Positions 52,101 through 62,460 are shown, counted from the first letter of the stretch. The stretch: DNA of 64,000 nucleotides from Lysobacterales bacterium (GCA_019510125.1 JAEKKX010000004.1:124001-188000), one strand, 5' to 3'. The notes: a model not told the origin generated them from the letters alone. Program-made: numbers and translations.

Positions 52101-54469
52101 GCCGTCGCTCCGGCGGCGCGCAGCCGTTCGCGGTTCTTCTGCGTGCGCGCATGATCGACGCCGAAGCGCGCTTCGAGGACGGCCTCCGCGGCGCGTAGTT
52201 CGCGCAGGGCATCGGCCTTGCGGCCGGCGCGGGTGAGGATCTCGCCGTAGTTGCTGCGGAAGATGCCGACGTAGGGATGATCCATGCCCAGCGCGCCGGT
52301 CGCATCGTCCAGCACCGTGCGCATCGTCGAGATCGCTTCGTCGTGGCGGCCGCGCTTCGACAGCAGCATGGCGAGGTTGCTGCGCGGCGCGAGGCGTTCG
52401 GGATGCACATCGCCGCCCTGCGCTGCCTGGGTCGCGACGATGGTCCGCAATTGCGCTTCCGCCTCGTCGAGGCGTCCAAGATCCTCGAGGACGTAGGCGC
52501 GCTGGTTCATCGCCATCAGCGTGTTCGGCGCGTCGGCGCCGAAGCGCTCGGTGGTCGCCTGCACCAGCGTGTCCAGCAGCGGGCGGGCCTCCTCCAACGC
52601 GCCGCGCTGGATCAGCAGGGCGGTGAGGTTGTTGAGCGTGACCAGCGTGCTCGGATGCCGCGGCCCCAGCGTCTCGCGCCGCGCGGCATAGGTCTCGCGG
52701 TAGATGGCTTCGGCCTGCGCGCTCCTGCCGAGGCGATCGAGGATGCCGCCGAGCTGGTTGTACGAGAACAGCGTGAGCGGATGGTGGGCGCCGAGCGTGG
52801 CCCGCCTGCGCTGGTAGACCTCGCGCGCCAGTGGCTCGGCGGCGGCGAATTCGCCGCGGTACTTCAACAGCCCGGCGCGGTTGTGGCGCGCGGTCAGTGC
52901 GTCGGGATCGTCCGCGCCCAGCGTGCGCGAGGCGCGCGCGTCGGTCTTTTCGGCGAGCGCGTGGGCCTCGTCGATGCGGCCCTGCGTCTCCAGCATCGTG
53001 GTCAGCGCGATGCCGGCGCGCACCGCGACGCGATCGTCGCCGCGCTGCTCGGCCGACTGCAGGAGGGCGCGCAGCCGCTTCTCGCCCTCGCCCGGATGCG
53101 CCTGCGGATCGATCGCCGCGGCGGCGTCGATCCGGATCGCCTGGGTGTCGAACGCGTCCTCGCCGCGCAGGCGGGTGGAGAGCGCGTCGGCGGTTTCCAG
53201 CAGGTCCGAGGCCTGGTCGGGTTGGCCCAGGTGCAGCAGCGCGGTGCCCAGCGTCGAGGCGAGAGTCATGCGCGCCGCCGGCGGTAGCCGGGCGGCGCCG
53301 TCGAGATAGCCCTGGCGGGTGATGCTCAGCCATTCGCGCATGCGCAGATCGTCGCCGGCCCCCTGCTCGGGATCCGCCGAATGCAGCATGTCGGTGAGGA
53401 AGCCGTTGACCGCGTCGCGCTCGGCCAGGCGCAGTTCGGCGACGCGTCGCGCCTCGGCTTCGGCCTGCGCCATGCGCACGGACACCACGGTCGCGACCAC
53501 GAGGACCGCGGCGATCGCCGCGGCCGACGCCGTCAGCGCGCGGTGCCGGCGCACGAACAGGCGGGTCGTGCGCCACAGGCCCGGAGGCGCGGCTTCCACC
53601 GGGCGACCTTGCGACCACCGGCGCAGTTCGTCGGCGAGCTCCGCGGCCGAACCGTAGCGATCGCCGGGATCGTGGGCGATGGCCTTCATCACCACGGTCT
53701 CGAGTTCGCCGCGCGTCTGCGGCGCGACGCGACCCAGCGGGGTCGGCGCGCGGGCCGAGACCAGCTTCATCGCGGCCACGACCGAGGTGGCGTCCGCCAG
53801 CCCGGGATAGGGCAGCGTCCCGCCGAGCAGTTCGTAGGCGATCACGCCCAGCGCGTAGACGTCCCAGCGTGGATCGGTGCGCGTGCCGCCATCGAGCTGC
53901 TCCGGGCTCATGTAGGGCAGCGTGCCGAGCACCGAACCGGCGGTGGTCATGCGGGTGAGGTCGCCGCGCTCCAGCGCGGCGGCGATGCCGAAGTCGATGA
54001 TGCGCGGCTGGCCCTGCGCGTCGACGAGGATGTTCGACGGTTTCAGGTCGCGATGGATCACGCCGCGGGTGTGCGCGAAATGCACCGCGCGGCACAGCGC
54101 TTCGAGCAGGCGCACGCGTTCGCGCAGTGGGTGCGCGCCGGCGCCCCAGTCATCGAGACGGTCGCCGTCGACGTATTCCATCGCCAGCCACGGCACCGGG
54201 CCGGAAGGCCCTTCGACCGCGCCGGATTCGTAGAGGCGCGCGATCCCGGGGTGTTCGAGCATCGCCAGCAGTTCGACCTCGTGGCGGAAGCGCGCGGCCA
54301 GTTCATGGCTGGCGAGGCTGCCGTTGAGGATCTTCAGGGCCACGTTGCGCTTCGGCGAAGCCTGGGCGGCGAGCCAGACGGCGCCGTGGTTGCCTTCCCC
54401 GAGCAGCGATATCCGCCGGAAAGGGCCGAATCCGGCGCCGTCGGTTTGCGTCTCCCCATCGACCGTCAT
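52097..54469 (-). CDS. Membrane Ser/Thr protein kinase with TPR C-terminus
   Basis: 790 aa. Kinase domain about 17-285 with glycine loop GEGNHGAVW, K46, HRDLKPSN (D141), DFG (D159) and SPEQ; a single membrane segment about 311-332; then a C-terminal half of TPR-like repeats of the kinesin-light-chain pattern (LGAHHPLTLFSYNQLGGILDRLGR, LGPRHPSTLVTLNNLTALLI). All catalytic residues are present. It is the first gene of a three-gene chain (kinase–HK–RR, each overlapping by ATGA). A -10-like ATTGTA (54492-54497, TACAAT on the minus strand) lies about 25 nt before the ATG. Confidence 0.92.
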   Translation of the reverse strand: MTVDGETQTDGAGFGPFRRISLLGEGNHGAVWLAAQASPKRNVALKILNGSLASHELAARFRHEVELLAMLEHPGIARLYESGAVEGPSGPVPWLAMEYVDGDRLDDWGAGAHPLRERVRLLEALCRAVHFAHTRGVIHRDLKPSNILVDAQGQPRIIDFGIAAALERGDLTRMTTAGSVLGTLPYMSPEQLDGGTRTDPRWDVYALGVIAYELLGGTLPYPGLADATSVVAAMKLVSARAPTPLGRVAPQTRGELETVVMKAIAHDPGDRYGSAAELADELRRWSQGRPVEAAPPGLWRTTRLFVRRHRALTASAAAIAAVLVVATVVSVRMAQAEAEARRVAELRLAERDAVNGFLTDMLHSADPEQGAGDDLRMREWLSITRQGYLDGAARLPPAARMTLASTLGTALLHLGQPDQASDLLETADALSTRLRGEDAFDTQAIRIDAAAAIDPQAHPGEGEKRLRALLQSAEQRGDDRVAVRAGIALTTMLETQGRIDEAHALAEKTDARASRTLGADDPDALTARHNRAGLLKYRGEFAAAEPLAREVYQRRRATLGAHHPLTLFSYNQLGGILDRLGRSAQAEAIYRETYAARRETLGPRHPSTLVTLNNLTALLIQRGALEEARPLLDTLVQATTERFGADAPNTLMAMNQRAYVLEDLGRLDEAEAQLRTIVATQAAQGGDVHPERLAPRSNLAMLLSKRGRHDEAISTMRTVLDDATGALGMDHPYVGIFRSNYGEILTRAGRKADALRELRAAEAVLEARFGVDHARTQKNRERLRAAGATA

Positions 54470-54727
54470 GGCCTGCCCCCTTTGCCGGTCGATTGTAGAA
54501 GAAAACGTCGGGCCGGCGATGCGCGGGCGGATGTGCGCCGGATCGGTCCGGCGCCGCGCGAGCGCGTGCCGCAGCGGGGTGTGGCGGGGCGTCGCAGGCG
54601 CGGCCGGATCCGGTCCGGTCCGGTCCGGCGGCCAAGCAATCGCGCCGCTGAACGCGGACGGCGGCGGCCGGCCGGCGCCGCGGTTTTTGTCGGAGACTGC
54701 GCGTCCCTTTCCGCGAAGGTGTCCTGC

Positions 54728-55795
54728 ATGTCGTCCTGCGTCCGATCGCTCGCGCCGCTGTTGCTCTCCCTCGGCATCCTGTTCGCCGGCGCCGTCGCCG
54801 CGCAGGGCGCGCCGCCGCTCGATCCGCAGGCCGACGCGCCCGGAACCGATGCGCCTGAAGCCGAGACGCCCCTGCCGCCGGGCGCGCAGGAACTCGAGGC
54901 CATCGTCGTCACCGGCCGCCAGCCGGGACCGGGGCTGTGGAAGGTGCGCAAGGGCGACCATGTGCTGTGGATCCTCGGCGTGCAGAGCCCGCTGCCCAAG
55001 CGCATGGAGTGGGATTCGACGAACGTCGAGCGCAGGATCGCCGCCTCGCAGGAAGTGCTGACTGCGCCGTCCGCGACCCTCGACGCGGACATCGGTTTCT
55101 TCCGCGGCCTGACCCTGCTGCCGTCGCTGCTCAAGGCGCGCAAGAATCCCGACGGCAAGACCCTGCGCGAACTCGTCACGCCCGAGCAGTACGCGCGCTG
55201 GACGGTGCTGAAGGCGCGCTACATCGGCGGCGATGACGGGGTCGAGGAATGGCGGCCGCTGTTCGCCGCGCTCGAGCTGTACCGCAAGGCGATCGCGCGC
55301 ACCGGGCTGTCGGATTCGCAGGTCGTGATGGATCTGGTGCGCAAGACCGCGAAGCGCAGCGGCGTGCCGGTGACGGAACCGAAGGTGGTGGTGAAGGTGG
55401 CCGACCCGAAGTCGGCGCTCAAGGAATTCTCGCGGACCACGCTGGACGACACCCAGTGCTTCGCGAAGACGCTCGAACGCATCGAGGCCGACCTCGGCAC
55501 GATGGTCGTGCGCGCCAACGCCTGGGCCGCAGGCGACATCGAGACCCTGCGCGCCAACACGCATCCGACCCAGTGGTCCGCCTGCGCGGCGGCGATGACC
55601 GGCAACGCCATCGCCCGCAAGGCCGGGTTCGCCGACATCGAGGCGCGGGTGCGGGCGAAGTGGATGGAGATGGCCGAAGCCGCGCTCGCGCGCAACGCGT
55701 CGACGTTCGCGATCCTGCCGGCGGGCGAGATGTTCGCCGCGGACGGTTATCTCGCGCGGCTCGCCGCCGAAGGCTACGCGATCGAGGAGCCCTGA
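54728..55795 (+). CDS. TraB/GumN-family protein
   Basis: 355 aa with a signal peptide (LAPLLLSLGILFAGAVAAQG), so probably periplasmic. The motif GLWKVRKGDHVLWILGVQSPLPKRMEW near residue 60-90 and the later FAILPAGEMFAADGYLARLAAEGY ending match the TraB/GumN (PF01963-type) family, thought to be an erythromycin-esterase/TIKI-like metalloprotease fold of unclear function in bacteria. Divergently transcribed from the Ser/Thr kinase across a 258-bp gap that must hold both promoters; convergent with dxs, 12 bp away. Confidence 0.8.
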   Translation: MSSCVRSLAPLLLSLGILFAGAVAAQGAPPLDPQADAPGTDAPEAETPLPPGAQELEAIVVTGRQPGPGLWKVRKGDHVLWILGVQSPLPKRMEWDSTNVERRIAASQEVLTAPSATLDADIGFFRGLTLLPSLLKARKNPDGKTLRELVTPEQYARWTVLKARYIGGDDGVEEWRPLFAALELYRKAIARTGLSDSQVVMDLVRKTAKRSGVPVTEPKVVVKVADPKSALKEFSRTTLDDTQCFAKTLERIEADLGTMVVRANAWAAGDIETLRANTHPTQWSACAAAMTGNAIARKAGFADIEARVRAKWMEMAEAALARNASTFAILPAGEMFAADGYLARLAAEGYAIEEP

Positions 55796-55807
55796 CCGGG
55801 GCTTCGC

Positions 55808-57751
55808 TCAGCCCGCCGCGCGGGCGGCGGGCGCGTCGGGCGCGTCGGCGCCGGTCGCCGGCAGCGGCGTCTGCAGCGCGGGCCAGCGCGCGAGCAGCGC
55901 GGCGCGGATGCCGTCCACGTCGAGCCCGGCTTCGGCCAGCAACTGTTCGCGACTGGCGTGGTGCTGGAAGGCGTCCGGCAGGCCGAGATGCAGCATCGGC
56001 ATCGCGATGCCCTCGGCCGCCAGCAGTTCGGACACGCCGGAACCCGCGCCGCCGGCGACGACGTTGTCTTCGAGCGTCGCGAAACCGTCGTGGGTCTTCG
56101 CCAGTTCCAGCAGCAGCGCGCGATCGAGCGGGCGCACGAAGCGCATGTTGACGACGGTGAGGCCGAATTCGGCGCCGACCTGTTCCGCCGCGGGCACGAT
56201 CGCGCCGAACGCCAGCAGCGCGACGCGCGCGCCCCTGCGGCGCAGCTCGGCCTTGCCGATCGGCAGCGCGTCCAGCGTCGGCTGCACCGCGACCCCGGGG
56301 CCGGTGCCGCGCGGGTAGCGCACCGCGGCCGGGCCCGGATGGCGATGGCCGGTGGTCAGCATCTGCCGGCATTCGTTCTCGTCGGCCGGCGCCATCACCA
56401 CCATGTTCGGCACGCAGCGCAGGTAGCTGAGGTCGAGGTTGCCGGCATGGGTCGCGCCGTCGGGACCGACCACGCCGCCGCGGTCGATCGCGAACAGCAC
56501 GTCGAGGTCCTGGATCGCGACGTCGTGCACGAGCTGGTCGTAGCCGCGCTGCAGGAAGGTCGAGTAGATCGCGACCACCGGTTTCGCGCCCTCGCAGGCC
56601 ATGCCCGCGGCCAGCGTCACCGCGTGCTGCTCGGCGATGGCGACGTCGAAATAGCGATCGGGATATTCCTTGCTGAAGCGCACCAGGCCCGAGCCTTCGC
56701 GCATCGCCGGGGTGATGCCCAGCAGCTTCGGGTCGGCCGCGGCCATGTCGCACAGCCAGTCGCCGAACACGTCGGTGTAGGTCGGCTTCTTCGCGCCGGG
56801 CTTGGCGACCACGCCCTTCTCGGGGTCGAACGGCGACACCGCGTGGTAGCCGATCTGGTCGCCCTCGGCCAGTTCGTAGCCCTTGCCCTTGGTTGTGATG
56901 ATGTGCAGCAACTGCGGGCCCTTGAGGGTCTTCAGCGTCTTCAGCGCGGCGACGAGGTCGGCGACGTTGTGGCCGTCGATCGGGCCGGTGTAGTGGAAGC
57001 CCATTTCCTCGAACAGCGTGGAGGGCACGAACATGCCCTTCCAGTGTTCCTCCCAGCGGCGTACGAACCGCGCCGGGGCGCTGGTGCGCTTGTCGCCGAG
57101 CAGCTTCTTGCCGCCCTCGCGCAGCGCGTTGAGGGTGCGGCTGCCGGTCAGGCGGCCGAGCATCTTGGTCAGGCCGCCGACGTTCTCGCTGATCGACATC
57201 TGGTTGTCGTTGAGCACCACCAGCAGGCTCGGTTCCTCGTCCATGCCGCCGGCGTGGTTCAGCGCCTCGTAGGCCATGCCCGCGGTCATCGCGCCGTCGC
57301 CGATGACCGCGACGAACCGGCGGCCGTCGTCGCCGGCGCGCGCGGCGGCGATCGCCATGCCCAGCGCGGCGGAGATCGAGGTCGAGGAATGACCGACGCC
57401 GAAGGTGTCGTATTCGCTTTCCTCGCGCTTGGGGAACGGCGCCACGCCGTCCTTCTGCTTGACCGTGTGGATGCTGTCGCGGCGGCCGGTGAGGATCTTG
57501 TGCGGGTAGGTCTGGTGGCCGACGTCCCACACCAGGCGGTCGTTCGGCGTGTCGTACAGGTAGTGCAGGGCGACCGTCAGCTCGATCACGCCCAGCCCGG
57601 CGCCGAAATGGCCGCCGCTCTTGCCCACCGATTCGATCAGGTAGGCGCGCAGCTCGTCGCTGATCGCCGGGAGCTCGTCCTCGGGGAACTGGCGCAGGTC
57701 GGCGGGCGTGGCGATGCGCGAGAGGCGCGGATAGCGCGCGGAGTCGATCAC
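55808..57751 (-). CDS. dxs: 1-deoxy-D-xylulose-5-phosphate synthase
   Basis: 647 aa from a GTG (protein begins [20 protein letters not shown], matching Xanthomonas dxs); an upstream ATG at 57814 would add 21 residues. Thiamine diphosphate motif [19 protein letters not shown], catalytic Glu in [12 protein letters not shown], and [10 protein letters not shown]-type residues ([18 protein letters not shown]). It makes DXP from pyruvate and glyceraldehyde-3-phosphate, first step of the MEP isoprenoid pathway. The C-terminus carries an Ala/Asp/Pro extension. Confidence 0.97.
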   Translation of the reverse strand: MIDSARYPRLSRIATPADLRQFPEDELPAISDELRAYLIESVGKSGGHFGAGLGVIELTVALHYLYDTPNDRLVWDVGHQTYPHKILTGRRDSIHTVKQKDGVAPFPKREESEYDTFGVGHSSTSISAALGMAIAAARAGDDGRRFVAVIGDGAMTAGMAYEALNHAGGMDEEPSLLVVLNDNQMSISENVGGLTKMLGRLTGSRTLNALREGGKKLLGDKRTSAPARFVRRWEEHWKGMFVPSTLFEEMGFHYTGPIDGHNVADLVAALKTLKTLKGPQLLHIITTKGKGYELAEGDQIGYHAVSPFDPEKGVVAKPGAKKPTYTDVFGDWLCDMAAADPKLLGITPAMREGSGLVRFSKEYPDRYFDVAIAEQHAVTLAAGMACEGAKPVVAIYSTFLQRGYDQLVHDVAIQDLDVLFAIDRGGVVGPDGATHAGNLDLSYLRCVPNMVVMAPADENECRQMLTTGHRHPGPAAVRYPRGTGPGVAVQPTLDALPIGKAELRRRGARVALLAFGAIVPAAEQVGAEFGLTVVNMRFVRPLDRALLLELAKTHDGFATLEDNVVAGGAGSGVSELLAAEGIAMPMLHLGLPDAFQHHASREQLLAEAGLDVDGIRAALLARWPALQTPLPATGADAPDAPAARAAG

Positions 57752-57847
57752 GATGGGGGCGGGTCCGGGAGGCAACGGGCTATTGTCCCCCCGGGCGACA
57801 CGCAGCGGCAACAAACGCGGTGAACGGGGGCTGGCGGCCCGCCGCGG

Positions 57848-58981
57848 TCAGCGTCCGCGCAGGCGGTCCAGCAGCCCGCCGGCCCGCGCCTCGGCGGCGG
57901 CAGCGGTGTCTCCAGCCTGGCTGGCGAAGCCGGTCACCAGGCTGGCGTTGACGAAGTCGACCACGTCCGCCTCCGGCACGCCGCTGGCGGCGGCGATCTC
58001 GGCCAGCGTCTGCGGGCCCTTCATCATCGCGGTCGCGATCCGGAAATGGCGCGGGTACTCGCGCTCGGTCTGCGGCCATTTCGCCAGCACGAAGCGGCCC
58101 TCGGGGTCGAACCCCGGCAGCATCCGGCCCTCGCCGGCGAGCAGGCCGCCGTACCACTGCAGGCGCTGCAGCGGCTGCGCGGCCCCGAGGCCGGCGACTC
58201 CGGCCTGCCAGCCGGCGTCGTCCAACTGCTCGAAATCGCGCAGGCCGACGGTTGCGACGAAGTATTCGGCGAGCGGCTTGAGGGTGGTCGGGCCGTAGTA
58301 CTCGCGGCGGACGAAATCGATGAATAGCGCCGGGCCCTGGCCGCCCTGGTAGCGGGCCCGCCCGGTCAGCGCGCCCGGACGCAGCCACTGCGCGAACAGG
58401 GTGTTGCGACCGGTGGCCGGCGCGGGTTCGTCCGCTTCCGGTTGCGGGACAGGCGGCGCCGGCGGCTGCGGCGCGGGCGGCGCGACGGCGACCGGCGGCG
58501 GGGCTGCGACCGGGGCCGGAGCCGGAGCCGGCGTCGGAGCCGGGATCTGCGGCGCGGCCACGGCGGGTGGCGGCACGGGCGCGGGCACCGGGGGCGGCGG
58601 CGTCGGTGCGGGAGGCGCTGGAGGGGGCACGGCGGCCGCGGGCGGCGGCGGAGGCGGTGCCGGCGGCGCCGGTTCCTCGACCACGCCGCCGAGTTCGCTC
58701 AGCAGTACCGCCAGCGCATCGGCATCGAACGGCCGCGGCAGGCGGTAGTCGGCCTGGGTGCGGGGCGCGCTGGTCAGGCCGATCACGTGCTTGCCGGCGG
58801 CATGCAGCCGCAGCCAGCTCATCGGGCCGTACATGCTGTCCATGTCGACGACGACGTAATCGGCATCGTTCTCGCCCAGCAGCGACCAGCCGCGCACCCG
58901 CGTCGCCGCCTGGGCGAAGGCGCTCCGCAGTTCGGATTCGGTCGCCTGGTCCATGCCGGTCAGGCCCAACGTCAATGCCAT
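57848..58981 (-). CDS. Hypothetical protein with receiver-like N-terminus and proline-rich linker
   Basis: 377 aa. Residues 1 to about 97 (MALTLGLTG..., DYVVVDMDSMYGPMSWLRLHAAGKHVIGLT) look like a degenerate Rossmann/receiver fold. About 100-190 is an extreme Pro/Ala/Val linker. The C-terminal domain (about 195-377, GRNTLFAQWLRPGALTGRARYQGGQ..., AIATAMMKGPQTLAEIA-type winged-helix end) is not recognised beyond a possible winged helix. No signal peptide or membrane segment. I know of no function; similar proteins occur in xanthomonads. Confidence 0.7.
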   Translation of the reverse strand: MALTLGLTGMDQATESELRSAFAQAATRVRGWSLLGENDADYVVVDMDSMYGPMSWLRLHAAGKHVIGLTSAPRTQADYRLPRPFDADALAVLLSELGGVVEEPAPPAPPPPPPAAAVPPPAPPAPTPPPPVPAPVPPPAVAAPQIPAPTPAPAPAPVAAPPPVAVAPPAPQPPAPPVPQPEADEPAPATGRNTLFAQWLRPGALTGRARYQGGQGPALFIDFVRREYYGPTTLKPLAEYFVATVGLRDFEQLDDAGWQAGVAGLGAAQPLQRLQWYGGLLAGEGRMLPGFDPEGRFVLAKWPQTEREYPRHFRIATAMMKGPQTLAEIAAASGVPEADVVDFVNASLVTGFASQAGDTAAAAEARAGGLLDRLRGR

Positions 58982-59220
58982 GCTGTCTGCCCGCTCTTGC
59001 CTGGCCGCACAGTGTCGCGAAGCGCATTTTCCGCGTCAACGCGCGTGTTTCGGCCGTTTGCGGCGCTGTGCGTCACTTTCCCGGGGGCGGGAGACGCGGA
59101 TTGCGACGGACGCCTCGGAACCGGCATGGCGGCCGTCGCATCGGCGAGGCGGCCCGGCGCGGGTCGGGCGCGCGCGTGCGCGTGGGACGCAACGCGGAGG
59201 CGCGCGGCCCGCCGCCGCGA
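58982..59220. other. Intergenic region, no feature seen
   Basis: 239 bp between two minus-strand genes. Very GC-rich in its right half; no terminator or conserved element recognised. Confidence 0.4.
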
Positions 59221-59967
59221 TCAACTGACGATCGATGTGCCGCGCGGATTCTTCGGCAGGTGGGTCTTCAGGAACGCCATCTGGTCGGCCAGGATGTTCC
59301 GGTTCGACAGGATCAGGTGTTCGATCCAGCTCGGCCGGTACGGCACCGCCAGCAGCGGCATCGACGCCTGCTGCGGAGTGCGCCCGCCCTTGCGCGAATT
59401 GCACTGGAAACAGGCGGCGACCACGTTCTCCCACACGTCGCGGCCGCCGCGCGAGATCGGCATGACATGGTCGCGGGTCAGCAACTGCCGGCTGAAATGC
59501 TTGCCGCAGTACAGGCACAGGTGCTGGTCGCGGGCGAACAGCGCGGTGTTGGTGAGCGCCGGGGTCGGGTCGAGCGCATGCGCGCGCGCGTGGCCGCGCG
59601 AGGCGACGATCGGGTGCAACTGCAGCACGCTGCGCTCGCCGGTCATGCGGCTGATGCCGCCATGCAGGCTCAGGCAGGGATCGCCGAGGGTCCAGGCGAC
59701 GGCGTCGCGGGCGTAGAGGCAGGCGGCGTCCTGCCAACTGATCCAGTCGAGCACGCGGCCGTGGGCGTCGAGCGACAGCAGGCGGACCGCGTCCAGCCGG
59801 ACGATGTCCGCCGAGGCGACGGCGGGACCGGGGGACAGGTCGGAAGGCGGGGCGACGCCGATGGCGACGGGCGCATCAGGCTCCCGGCGAACGGGCGTCC
59901 CGTGAGGTGGATCCACGGGGATCGGGCGCAACGCGGGTGTGTCGGCCTCCATATGGAAGCCGAGCAT
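59221..59967 (-). CDS. HNH endonuclease
   Basis: 248 aa. The C-terminal half has a full HNH/McrA-type zinc finger: CLYCG, then DHVMPISRGGRDVWENVVAAC..CNSRKGGRTP (DH as the catalytic pair, N, and CxxC pairs). This 'GG.D.WeN.v.aC..CN..Kg.rtp' form is common in chromosomal HNH proteins of unknown role. The first 60 residues are Pro-rich and low complexity. An internal ATG at 59952 is possible. No restriction partner nearby. Confidence 0.85.
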   Translation of the reverse strand: MLGFHMEADTPALRPIPVDPPHGTPVRREPDAPVAIGVAPPSDLSPGPAVASADIVRLDAVRLLSLDAHGRVLDWISWQDAACLYARDAVAWTLGDPCLSLHGGISRMTGERSVLQLHPIVASRGHARAHALDPTPALTNTALFARDQHLCLYCGKHFSRQLLTRDHVMPISRGGRDVWENVVAACFQCNSRKGGRTPQQASMPLLAVPYRPSWIEHLILSNRNILADQMAFLKTHLPKNPRGTSIVS

Positions 59968-60027
59968 ATACCCATTCCGTGACGATTTGCGAACCGCGCC
60001 GGCGGCTGCGGCCGGGCGCGGCCGCGA

Positions 60028-61818
60028 TCAGTCGCCGAAGCCCGCGTCGGGCAGCGCCATCAGCGGCGCGGCGCCGGCGGCGATGGCCGCCGCGTGGGTG
60101 CGCGTGCGCGGCAGCAGGCGCGCGAAGTAGAACCGCGCCGTCTCGCGCTTGGCGTCCTTGAACGCCTGCGGGTGCGACGAGGCGTCGGCCGCGGCCACGC
60201 TGCGCGCCCACCAGTAGGCGAGGGCGGCGTAGCCGGAGTAGAACAGGTAGTCCCACGCCGCGGCGCCGATCTCGTCGGCGTCGGCCATCCCGCGCTTGCC
60301 GATCTGCAGCGTCAGCGCCTGCCATTCCTGCGCCAGTTCGCGCAGCGGGCCGACGAACTCGGCCAGCGCCGCGTTGTCCGACTGCGCCGCGCAGAACGCC
60401 TCGATCATGCCGAGGAATACGCGCAGCCCGGCGCCCTGCAACTGCATGATCTTGCGGCCCATCAGGTCCAGCGCCTGGATGCCGGTGGTGCCTTCGTACA
60501 GCGTGGTGATGCGCGCGTCGCGCGCCAGTTGCTCCATGCCGTGCTCGTGGATGTAGCCGTGGCCGCCGAAGCACTGCTGGGCGTGGTAGGTGCACTCGAT
60601 CGACCACTCGGTGAGGCAGGCCTTCACGATCGGGGTGAGGAAGCCCAGCAGCGCGTCGGCGCGCTGGCGGGTCTCCGCGTCGGGATCGTGCGCGACCACG
60701 TCGACCAGCGACGCGCCGTGGTAGCCGAGCAGGCGGCCGCCTTCGATCAGCGCCTTCTGGGTCAGCAGCATGCGCCGCACGTCCGGATGCACGATGATCG
60801 GATCGGCCGGCTTGTCCGGGAACTTCGCGCCGCTGAGCGAACGCATCTGCAGGCGATCGCGGGCGTAGCGCAGCGCGTTCTGGTACGCGCGATCGGACAG
60901 GCCCAGGCCCTGCAGGCCGACCGCCAGGCGCGCGGTGTTCATCATGGTGAACATTGCCATCAGGCCCTTGTGCGGCTCGCCGATCAGCCAGCCTTCGGCG
61001 CCGTCGAAGTTCATCACGCAGGTCGCCGAGGCGTGGATGCCCATCTTGTGTTCCAGCGCGCCGCAGCGCACCGCGTTCGGTTCGCGGAGCGCGCCGTCGC
61101 GGCCGACCTTCACCTTGGTCACGATGAACATCGAGATGCCCTTGCTGCCGGCCGGCGCGTCCGGCAGGCGCGCCAGCACCAGGTGCACGATGTTGTCGGT
61201 GAAGTCGTGCTCGCCGGCGGTGATGAAGATCTTGGTGCCGGTGATCGCGTAGCTGCCGTCGGCGTTGGGCACCGCGCGGGTCTTGAGCAGGCCCAGGTCG
61301 CTGCCGCAGTGCGGTTCGGTCAGGCACATCGTGCCGGTCCAGCGGCCTTCGACGATCGGCTTGAGGAAGACTTCCTTCTGCCAGTCCTCGCCGTGGTGCA
61401 TCAGCGCCTCGGTCGCGCCGTGCGAGAGCAGCGGGAAGTTGCCCCACGCCAGGTTCGCGGCGTCGATCATCTCTTTCACCGGCACCCCGACCGCGTGCGG
61501 CAGGCCCTGGCCGCCGAACTCGGTCGGCGAGGTCAGCCCGCACCAGCCGTTCTCGGCGAACTGCGCGTAGGCCTCGCGGAAGCCCGGCGGCGTGGTCACC
61601 TTGCCGGTTGCCTTGTCGAGGGTGCAGCCCTGTTCGTCGCCGATGTGGTTGATCGGGGCGATCACGGTCTCGGTGAAGCGCGCGCCCTCCTCGAGGATGG
61701 CGTCGACCAGCTCGCGGTTGGCGTCGGCGAACCCGAGGCGGGCGAAGGCGGCTTCACTGTCGAGCACGTCGAACAGCGCGAAACGGATGTCGGCGAGGGG
61801 AGCTTTGTAGGCGTTCAT
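60028..61818 (-). CDS. Acyl-CoA dehydrogenase (FadE-like, long form)
   Basis: 596 aa; MNAYKAPLADIRF start is typical, an upstream ATG at 61827 would add three residues. FAD-binding motifs TMCLTEPHCGSDLG and ITGTKIFITAGEHDFTDN, the catalytic glutamate in TTLYEGTTGIQALDLMGRK, and a C-terminal acyl-CoA dehydrogenase extension (about 460-596). It oxidises acyl-CoA to enoyl-CoA in beta-oxidation. No other fatty-acid gene is adjacent. 59 bp separate it from the HNH gene. Confidence 0.93.
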   Translation of the reverse strand: MNAYKAPLADIRFALFDVLDSEAAFARLGFADANRELVDAILEEGARFTETVIAPINHIGDEQGCTLDKATGKVTTPPGFREAYAQFAENGWCGLTSPTEFGGQGLPHAVGVPVKEMIDAANLAWGNFPLLSHGATEALMHHGEDWQKEVFLKPIVEGRWTGTMCLTEPHCGSDLGLLKTRAVPNADGSYAITGTKIFITAGEHDFTDNIVHLVLARLPDAPAGSKGISMFIVTKVKVGRDGALREPNAVRCGALEHKMGIHASATCVMNFDGAEGWLIGEPHKGLMAMFTMMNTARLAVGLQGLGLSDRAYQNALRYARDRLQMRSLSGAKFPDKPADPIIVHPDVRRMLLTQKALIEGGRLLGYHGASLVDVVAHDPDAETRQRADALLGFLTPIVKACLTEWSIECTYHAQQCFGGHGYIHEHGMEQLARDARITTLYEGTTGIQALDLMGRKIMQLQGAGLRVFLGMIEAFCAAQSDNAALAEFVGPLRELAQEWQALTLQIGKRGMADADEIGAAAWDYLFYSGYAALAYWWARSVAAADASSHPQAFKDAKRETARFYFARLLPRTRTHAAAIAAGAAPLMALPDAGFGD

Positions 61819-61893
61819 GGCAGGCATGCAGGAAAAGTGGGGAAAGGGAGGGCGCGCAGGCGGCGCAACCGCCGCCGGCCGGTCCGATCGAGG

Positions 61894-62379
61894 TCAGCGC
61901 AGGGTGCCGGGCAACCCCGGGACGGGGCTGAGGGCGCTGCTGCGGCGCAGCTTGTAGTCGCGGGCCTTCTTGTCGTTGGCGCCGGCGCCGAGCGTGCCTT
62001 CGAGGACGTAGTCGAGGCTGCGGCGATCGGCCAGCGCACCGGCCACGGCGATCCTCGCCCCGGGCGCCGGGGTCAGCGCGATCACGACGGTGTCGGCGGA
62101 CTCCGGGCCGATGGCGAGCGCCGGCTCGGCGCGCAGCTCGCCGGCGTCCTGGTCGCCCGTGCGCAGGGTCAGCGCCACCCGGTCGAAGCGCATGGGCACG
62201 CTGCTGTAGTTCTGCAGGCGCAACTGGACCGTCCAGCGGCCGTCGGCGCCGACGCTCAGCTCCTGGATGCTGGCGGAAGGCTCGGACACCCGGCGCACCG
62301 GGCCGGAGGCGCAGCCGGCCACCGCAAGGACCACCACGGCGACGACCGCGGTCGTCGCCCGAACCATCCAACGCTGCAT
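61894..62379 (-). CDS. LEA-type lipoprotein
   Basis: 161 aa. Signal peptide with lipobox VAGC (TTAVVAVVVLAVAGCASG), so lipid-anchored, probably in the outer membrane. The mature part (ELSVGADGRWTVQLRLQNYSSVPMRFDRVALTLRTG) is a beta-sandwich of the LEA type 2/WHy kind. Function unknown. The start chosen at 62379 gives a normal signal peptide; an upstream ATG exists at 62409. Confidence 0.75.
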   Translation of the reverse strand: MQRWMVRATTAVVAVVVLAVAGCASGPVRRVSEPSASIQELSVGADGRWTVQLRLQNYSSVPMRFDRVALTLRTGDQDAGELRAEPALAIGPESADTVVIALTPAPGARIAVAGALADRRSLDYVLEGTLGAGANDKKARDYKLRRSSALSPVPGLPGTLR

Positions 62380-62460
62380 TGCACGCTCCAAGACAGGACC
62401 CGCGGCCATACTAGCGCGACCGGGCCGCGGACCGTACGCCCCGGTAGGTTCGGGCGTCGT

